Part shown: positions 22,746 through 26,589 of the stretch, piece by piece | Layout: each line of letters starts with the position of its first letter | Position numbering within the stretch: position 1 is the stretch's first letter | From: CAZXTR01 sp964643615 | GTDB taxonomy: Bacteria > Pseudomonadota > Alphaproteobacteria > CAAHEQ01 > UBA3637 | Assembly: GCA_964643615.1 (NCBI GenBank) | Contig: CAZXTR010000011.1 | Span: 1 to 26,589, forward strand | Reading direction: 5' to 3' | DNA: 26,589 bases | Program-made: the position numbers and the translations under genes | Notes under the pieces: generated by a model | Databases searched by the model: none | Seen by the model: the letters and a program-made list of their open reading frames with translations, nothing else | What the model was told of the DNA's origin: nothing

Positions 22746-24461
22746 ATGACCGAAAACGCCGAAGAGATCGACAAAAAAGTTGAGGAACAATTTCCTGCTT
22801 CTCAAGAAGGGGATAAGGCGGAAACTACAGAAAAAATACTTGCTAGTCGTTCCAGTAAGCGAGAGAAGAAGTCAAAGGATTCTGTACAGTCGGATTTTTT
22901 GGCGGGTTTGTTCGCTGATGGAAATGAATGTATCACGGTGCCAGGGGGTGCTTTCCCTGTTAAAGAAGAAATCAGACTTTTACTTGCTTTGTTTTCGAAT
23001 GGTCGGTTTTTGATCGCTGATCCATACAAGCACGATGGACGTGTTCTTTCTTTCCAAGTTTTAGCACAAAAACGCAACTTACAAATTGGCAAGCCAGAAG
23101 CTGTTCCAATGGCGGTGATTAGTGATATTTATGAATATACAGGGAAGCGTAAGGCTCAAATTGAAGTTGAAGAAGATCAAGACCAAATTCGTATGCAACG
23201 CGACTTTGTTACGATTGTTAAGCATGCGGCAAAAATGAAAGTTTCGGATATCCATATTATTGTGGCAGATCATACTACGGTTATGTTTCGTGTGAATGGT
23301 ATGTTACAAGTCGAAATGGAATATAATAACGAGTGGGGTGAATCTTTCGTTCGTGCGGCATTTGCTTCGTCAGATATTTCCGATTCGAACTATGCTCAAA
23401 ATGAATATCAAGCAGCTCAAAAATTAGGGAAAACACCTTTGCGTGGTTCGAAAGGAAAGTTGATGCTTCCTCCCGAAGTTTTAGCTATTCGTTTACAATT
23501 TAACCCAATTGCTTTTGGAACGCGCTATGTTGTTATGCGTTTGTTATATGCTGATGCAGGTGGTGCAACGGATGATCCTTCAAAAAACTTACTTTTGCTT
23601 GGGTTCTCCGAAGAAGAAGTTGAAATTTTTTACCGTTTACGAGCAATGCCGATAGGGTTAGTTTTTGTTTCTGGGCCAACAGGAAGTGGCAAAAGTACGA
23701 CACTTCAACGTAATATGATTAATATGTTAAAGGAAAGAAATTACGAAATTAACTTAATTACGGTGGAAGATCCTCCTGAATATCCGATTCCCGGAGCACG
23801 TCAAATGCCTGTGACGAATGCTGGCGTGGAAGAATTGAAAGAGCGAGAATTTACAAAGGCTTTGTCGGCCGCCTTGCGTTCTGACCCAGATATGTTGATG
23901 ATTGGTGAAATTCGTACGTTATCAGCAGCGAATTTAGCATTTCAAGGTGCTTTGTCTGGCCACGGTGTGTGGACAACTGTTCATGCGAACAGTGCTCCTG
24001 CGACGTTGATTCGTCTACGTGATATGGGCGTAGAAGATTTTAAATTAAGTGACCCTAGCTTGGTTCGTGGATTAATGGCCCAACGTTTATTTAGAACCGT
24101 ATGCCCTCATTGTGGAATACGTGCGACAGATGATTTGAAAAATCCCGTTGTTCAACGGTTGAAAAAATCATTAGGTGATTTAGGTCTAGAACGGTCTTAT
24201 TTGCGTGGAAAAGGGTGCTCTTTTTGTGATTATCGTGGTGTGTCTGGTCGTGCAGTGGTTGGTGAATTTGTTATTCCTGATGGGACTTTTTTGGATTTAA
24301 TGTTGAAAGGTGAAGTGCGGAAAGCAATTGATTATTGGACTTCTGAATTAAATGGTCGCACTTTGAAAGAAAATGCGATATCTCGGATGTTAAAGGGCAT
24401 GGTTGATATTGAAGAAGTTGAAAGATGGACGGGTTTATTAGATGAACGACCTGCGTATTAA
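22746..24461 (+). CDS. pilQ: Type IVb pilus extension ATPase PilQ (GspE/PulE superfamily)
   Basis: This 571-residue cytoplasmic hexameric ATPase powers pilus assembly. The N-terminal part is charged. The catalytic core has 'SDIHIIVADHTTVMFRVNG' (about 167-185), Walker A 'GPTGSGKST' (310-318), Asp box 'LITVEDPPEYP' (337-347), Walker B 'DPDMLMIGEIRT' (380-391) and His box 'GHGVWTTVHAN' (405-415). In Walker B a Thr replaces the usual Asp after GEIR. A tetracysteine zinc motif follows: CPHC (453-456) and CSFC (491-494). AGGGAAAA precedes the ATG. It lies between pilP and pilR in the usual type IVb order. This PilQ is the ATPase of IncI nomenclature, not the secretin of type IVa pili. Confidence 0.94.
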   Translation: MTENAEEIDKKVEEQFPASQEGDKAETTEKILASRSSKREKKSKDSVQSDFLAGLFADGNECITVPGGAFPVKEEIRLLLALFSNGRFLIADPYKHDGRVLSFQVLAQKRNLQIGKPEAVPMAVISDIYEYTGKRKAQIEVEEDQDQIRMQRDFVTIVKHAAKMKVSDIHIIVADHTTVMFRVNGMLQVEMEYNNEWGESFVRAAFASSDISDSNYAQNEYQAAQKLGKTPLRGSKGKLMLPPEVLAIRLQFNPIAFGTRYVVMRLLYADAGGATDDPSKNLLLLGFSEEEVEIFYRLRAMPIGLVFVSGPTGSGKSTTLQRNMINMLKERNYEINLITVEDPPEYPIPGARQMPVTNAGVEELKEREFTKALSAALRSDPDMLMIGEIRTLSAANLAFQGALSGHGVWTTVHANSAPATLIRLRDMGVEDFKLSDPSLVRGLMAQRLFRTVCPHCGIRATDDLKNPVVQRLKKSLGDLGLERSYLRGKGCSFCDYRGVSGRAVVGEFVIPDGTFLDLMLKGEVRKAIDYWTSELNGRTLKENAISRMLKGMVDIEEVERWTGLLDERPAY

Positions 24462-24473
24462 GGAGAAAAACAA

Positions 24474-25583
24474 ATGGATCAAATTATTAAAGTGGCACAT
24501 AAGCAAAAAAGTAGTTTTAACAATTTTGAATTAAAAGTAGCTCAATTTGTTGTGAAACATTCTATGGCGGATCGTTTACGTGTGTATAGAAAATTAGCAT
24601 CTTTATTGCGAAACCGATTTTCTTTGATGGATGCATTAGAACGATTGTATAACATTTCAACGCAAGATGGTAAAAATAAACATGAAACAATGGGAGTAGC
24701 TATTACTAGTTGGATGCGGTCGTTGCAAAGTGGGGAAAGTTTTTCTGCTGCGTTACGTGGATGGGCTCCTCAGAATGAATTGTTGATGTTGTCTGTGGGT
24801 GATATTGCGAATTTGGATGAAGCTTTGGTAAATTTGGTTCATGTGGTCGAAGGCGTTAAGCGGATGAAAGAACCTGTGGTTGGAGCAATCGCATATCCTT
24901 TCTTTTTGACATTTTTAGTGACGTTGATTATTTGGGCAGTTGGAGTGTACATGGTGCCCCCGATGGCATCTGCTGTGCCGGGCTTGGTATGGCGTGGTCA
25001 GGCCGATACTTTGATATCGTTATCTGAATGGGTACAAAATAATACCTTAATTTTGTTTGCCTCTTTGCCTGTAGTTAGTATTATAATTGCTTTGACGATG
25101 CCTCGTTGGACAGGATCTTTGCGTGCCAAATTTGATTTGGCTCCTCCTTGGTCGATTTACCGTATTTTCGTCGGTGTGTCATGGTTGATGTCTTTAGCCG
25201 CATTGGTTAAGGCAGGCACTCCTGTTTCGAAGGCTTTGCGTGTGCTCCGTTCGGATGCTAGTCCCTATTTGCTTTTTTGTATTGAAAAAACGTTGTTCTT
25301 TGTTAACAGTGGAGATAATCTTGGTGATGCTTTGTATAAAACGGAGCTTGGCTTCCCCGATCGAGAAGTTGTCGGCGATTTGCGTATTTATTCCGAATTG
25401 GATAATTTTCAAGAGGCTTTGAACCAAATGGCGAATGAATGGTTAGAAGATAGTATTCGAGATGTTGCAAAAAAAGCAGATATATTAAATATGATTGCGA
25501 TTTTAGCCATTTCTGGCATTGTGGCCTGGGTAGTAATGGGAACGTTTGCGATGCAAGATCAAATGGTGCAAGCTATGGGATAA
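24474..25583 (+). CDS. pilR: Type IVb pilus inner-membrane platform protein PilR (GspF family)
   Basis: The 369-residue polytopic protein forms the inner-membrane platform that the ATPase PilQ acts on. It has two cytoplasmic GspF-like halves ('RLRVYRKLASLLRNRFSLMDAL', 'GWAPQNELLMLSVGD', and the second copy 'WLMSLAALVKAGTPVSKALRVL', 'GFPDREVVGDLRIYSE'). They are separated by a pair of transmembrane segments (about 142-165, 'AYPFFLTFLVTLIIWAVGVYM', and about 183-205), with a final one near 345-365. AAGGAGAAAAA precedes the ATG, 12 bp after pilQ. It is the last gene of the operon: a good terminator starts 29 bases after the stop. No pilin gene follows, unlike R64. Confidence 0.92.
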   Translation: MDQIIKVAHKQKSSFNNFELKVAQFVVKHSMADRLRVYRKLASLLRNRFSLMDALERLYNISTQDGKNKHETMGVAITSWMRSLQSGESFSAALRGWAPQNELLMLSVGDIANLDEALVNLVHVVEGVKRMKEPVVGAIAYPFFLTFLVTLIIWAVGVYMVPPMASAVPGLVWRGQADTLISLSEWVQNNTLILFASLPVVSIIIALTMPRWTGSLRAKFDLAPPWSIYRIFVGVSWLMSLAALVKAGTPVSKALRVLRSDASPYLLFCIEKTLFFVNSGDNLGDALYKTELGFPDREVVGDLRIYSELDNFQEALNQMANEWLEDSIRDVAKKADILNMIAILAISGIVAWVVMGTFAMQDQMVQAMG

Positions 25584-25611
25584 TAGGTTAATTAAAAAGG
25601 AAAAAGTAAAT

Positions 25612-25639
25612 AAAAACCTCCTTCTTTATGGAGGTTTTT
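25612..25639 (+). terminator. Rho-independent terminator of the pil operon
   Basis: AAAAACCTCC (25612-25621) pairs with GGAGGTTTTT (25630-25639) around an 8-nt loop, followed by CTTTG. It lies 29 bp after the pilR stop. The T run is part of the stem, so it might work in both directions. Confidence 0.9.
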
Positions 25640-25985
25640 CTTTGTCTTTAATCTGGTTGGATCGCGGACAAAATATGATGAGTGCGATGGTTTAAAGTCA
25701 CTTTATGAAATCTAGAAAATGTGGTTTGATACGATTTTTGAATAGAATGGATGATTCTCTATGCATTAAAATAGACAAGGGCTTCATTCTTGTTCCATTA
25801 AAAAGTATTTTTTCGCGTGAAGAAAACTTATAAAAGGGGATGAAGGATGCATTTATAAAACTCAGGTTTAGAGATGTTTTAAAATTTCTACTCGCGTTTT
25901 TTTGAAATAATGAAAGAATTTATGGTAGTGGCGGGCTAGTTAATCATAAAAATAATCCCCTCTGGATTTTTGACATCGAAAATAA
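25640..25985. other. Intergenic stretch between two convergent terminators
   Basis: About 350 bp with no convincing gene. The longest plus ORF (25705-25833, 42 codons, MKSRKCGLIRFL..) has no ribosome-binding site and no family likeness. Minus-strand ORFs are 22 codons or shorter. No pilin-type signal is visible, so pilS is not hidden here. No repeats or att-like sites were recognised. Confidence 0.5.
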
Positions 25986-26007
25986 AAGGGGGAGCCTGCC
26001 CCCCCTT
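25986..26007 (-). terminator. Rho-independent terminator of the PilV-like gene
   Basis: On the minus strand AAGGGGG (26007-26001), an 8-nt loop and CCCCCTT (25992-25986), then TTATTTT. It lies 17 bp after the stop of the minus-strand gene. Confidence 0.85.
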
Positions 26008-26024
26008 GCCGTGTTTAGTAAAAT

Positions 26025-26589
26025 TTACGGCTGTGACCTTGTTTTTTCTGTGGTGGTTTTGCCATCGTATACGCAATACGTTTGAACGATGACAGAGATA
26101 CCCATGTCAGAGCTTATAGTCCACCTAGTAGGGTCTTCTGTGCTAGAAATTTTGGCGCTTGTTTTTGTTATCGGAACAGCAACGGTTCCAGATATCGTGA
26201 CATCATGAGTGTCTTCTGATACAGTTATATTGATCTTGTCTTGTAAATCATTACCCGTTGTCGATAATTCTGTGCCACTGTCTCCCACAATGGGAAGGAT
26301 AACTAATGCAGGGGCATAATGGGCAGGACATGCGGGCTGTGGAATGTCCTTCTTTACATCAGCAGAAAGCGTATAATATTCAATACCTTTGGATACATAG
26401 TCGGGTAAAATTTCACTGAGGCGAGCTCCTCCGCGGGACGTCAAACGAATATCGTTCATAACGGATGTATAAACGGGATCCAGTTGATATTTGGCGTCTT
26501 CTCCTGCATTTATTTCTTCTTGCGTTAAAAGTTTCTCTAGAAGTGGTTCGCTTTTGTTAGTTGTTATTTTTGCCGTTTCATTTAATATA
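26025..26589 (-). CDS. PilV-like minor pilin/tip protein, C-terminal part (5' end beyond window)
   Basis: The frame is open from the window edge to the TAA at 26025, giving 187 residues. The first internal ATG (26459) has no ribosome-binding site and sits within continuous sequence, so the gene is taken to start outside. 'RLTSRGGARLSEILPDYVSKGIEYY' followed by 'IPQPACPAHYAPALVILPIV', a threonine- and serine-rich beta-type region, 'RWTISSDMGISVIVQTYC' and a tail matches my recollection of the C-terminal part of PilV/shufflon-type tip pilins (xARLSDLLPxYV, then KPxCPxGxxP, then a final Trp and Cys). Two cysteines could form a disulfide. In R64, PilV is the minor tip protein that decides recipient recognition. 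Here it is convergent to pilL-pilR and has its own terminator. Identification is by motif only. Confidence 0.6.
   Translation of the reverse strand, partial: ILNETAKITTNKSEPLLEKLLTQEEINAGEDAKYQLDPVYTSVMNDIRLTSRGGARLSEILPDYVSKGIEYYTLSADVKKDIPQPACPAHYAPALVILPIVGDSGTELSTTGNDLQDKINITVSEDTHDVTISGTVAVPITKTSAKISSTEDPTRWTISSDMGISVIVQTYCVYDGKTTTEKTRSQP

Noticed and set aside
25705..25833. 42-codon plus ORF after the pil operon
   Set aside because: No ribosome-binding site, no signal or family pattern, and it lies downstream of a terminator without a promoter.
1..26589. CRISPR array, insertion sequence or prophage
   Set aside because: No regularly spaced repeats, transposase, integrase or phage gene was found; VirB and Pil genes are the only mobile-element-like content.

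Overview
This AT-rich window reads as the chromosome of a low-GC, probably host-associated alphaproteobacterium with a Gram-negative envelope. The clues are an alphaproteobacterial-type DksA with a degenerate zinc finger, a short RNase E/G-like gene next to yacG, kdsA (Kdo/LPS synthesis), Aas-type phospholipid recycling, and a mostly intact glycolytic gene set, which argues against classical Rickettsia. The genus cannot be fixed from sequence alone.

Left part (1-12900), mainly housekeeping. It starts with a lipoprotein gene, then tRNA-Gly(CCC). A gene-poor 0.5 kb follows, holding one unreported 55-codon secreted ORF. Next come a three-domain LplT/PlsC/acyl-ACP synthetase fusion behind a palindromic operator-like site, a dksA / RNase E-G-like / yacG cluster, parE with an almost leaderless promoter, and a small unknown periplasmic protein. 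A tpiA-secG-kdsA-eno operon closes this part with a strong terminator, and a small membrane PH-domain gene follows.

Right part (12865-26589), surface appendages. On the minus strand lie virB2, virB3 and virB4 (pilin, inner-membrane partner and ATPase of a type IV secretion system), with a strong terminator between virB2 and virB3 and a separate promoter for virB3-virB4. Divergent from them, across a 196-bp intergenic region with good promoters on both strands, is a plus-strand operon for a type IVb (R64 thin-pilus-like) pilus: an unrecognised secreted protein with a divergent OmpA-like C-terminus, then PilL/TcpQ-like, PilN secretin, PilO, PilP, PilQ ATPase and PilR platform protein. It ends at a clean terminator. 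A convergent gene cut by the window edge looks like the tip/minor pilin PilV. The pilin (pilS), prepilin peptidase (pilU), lytic transglycosylase (pilT) and the rest of the T4SS are not in the window.

The most interesting feature is the head-to-head pairing of a T4SS pilin/ATPase module with a type IVb pilus operon in a housekeeping chromosomal setting. This is the gene pairing of IncI-type conjugative plasmids, but apparently domesticated and reorganised, with a new protein at the head of the pilus operon.
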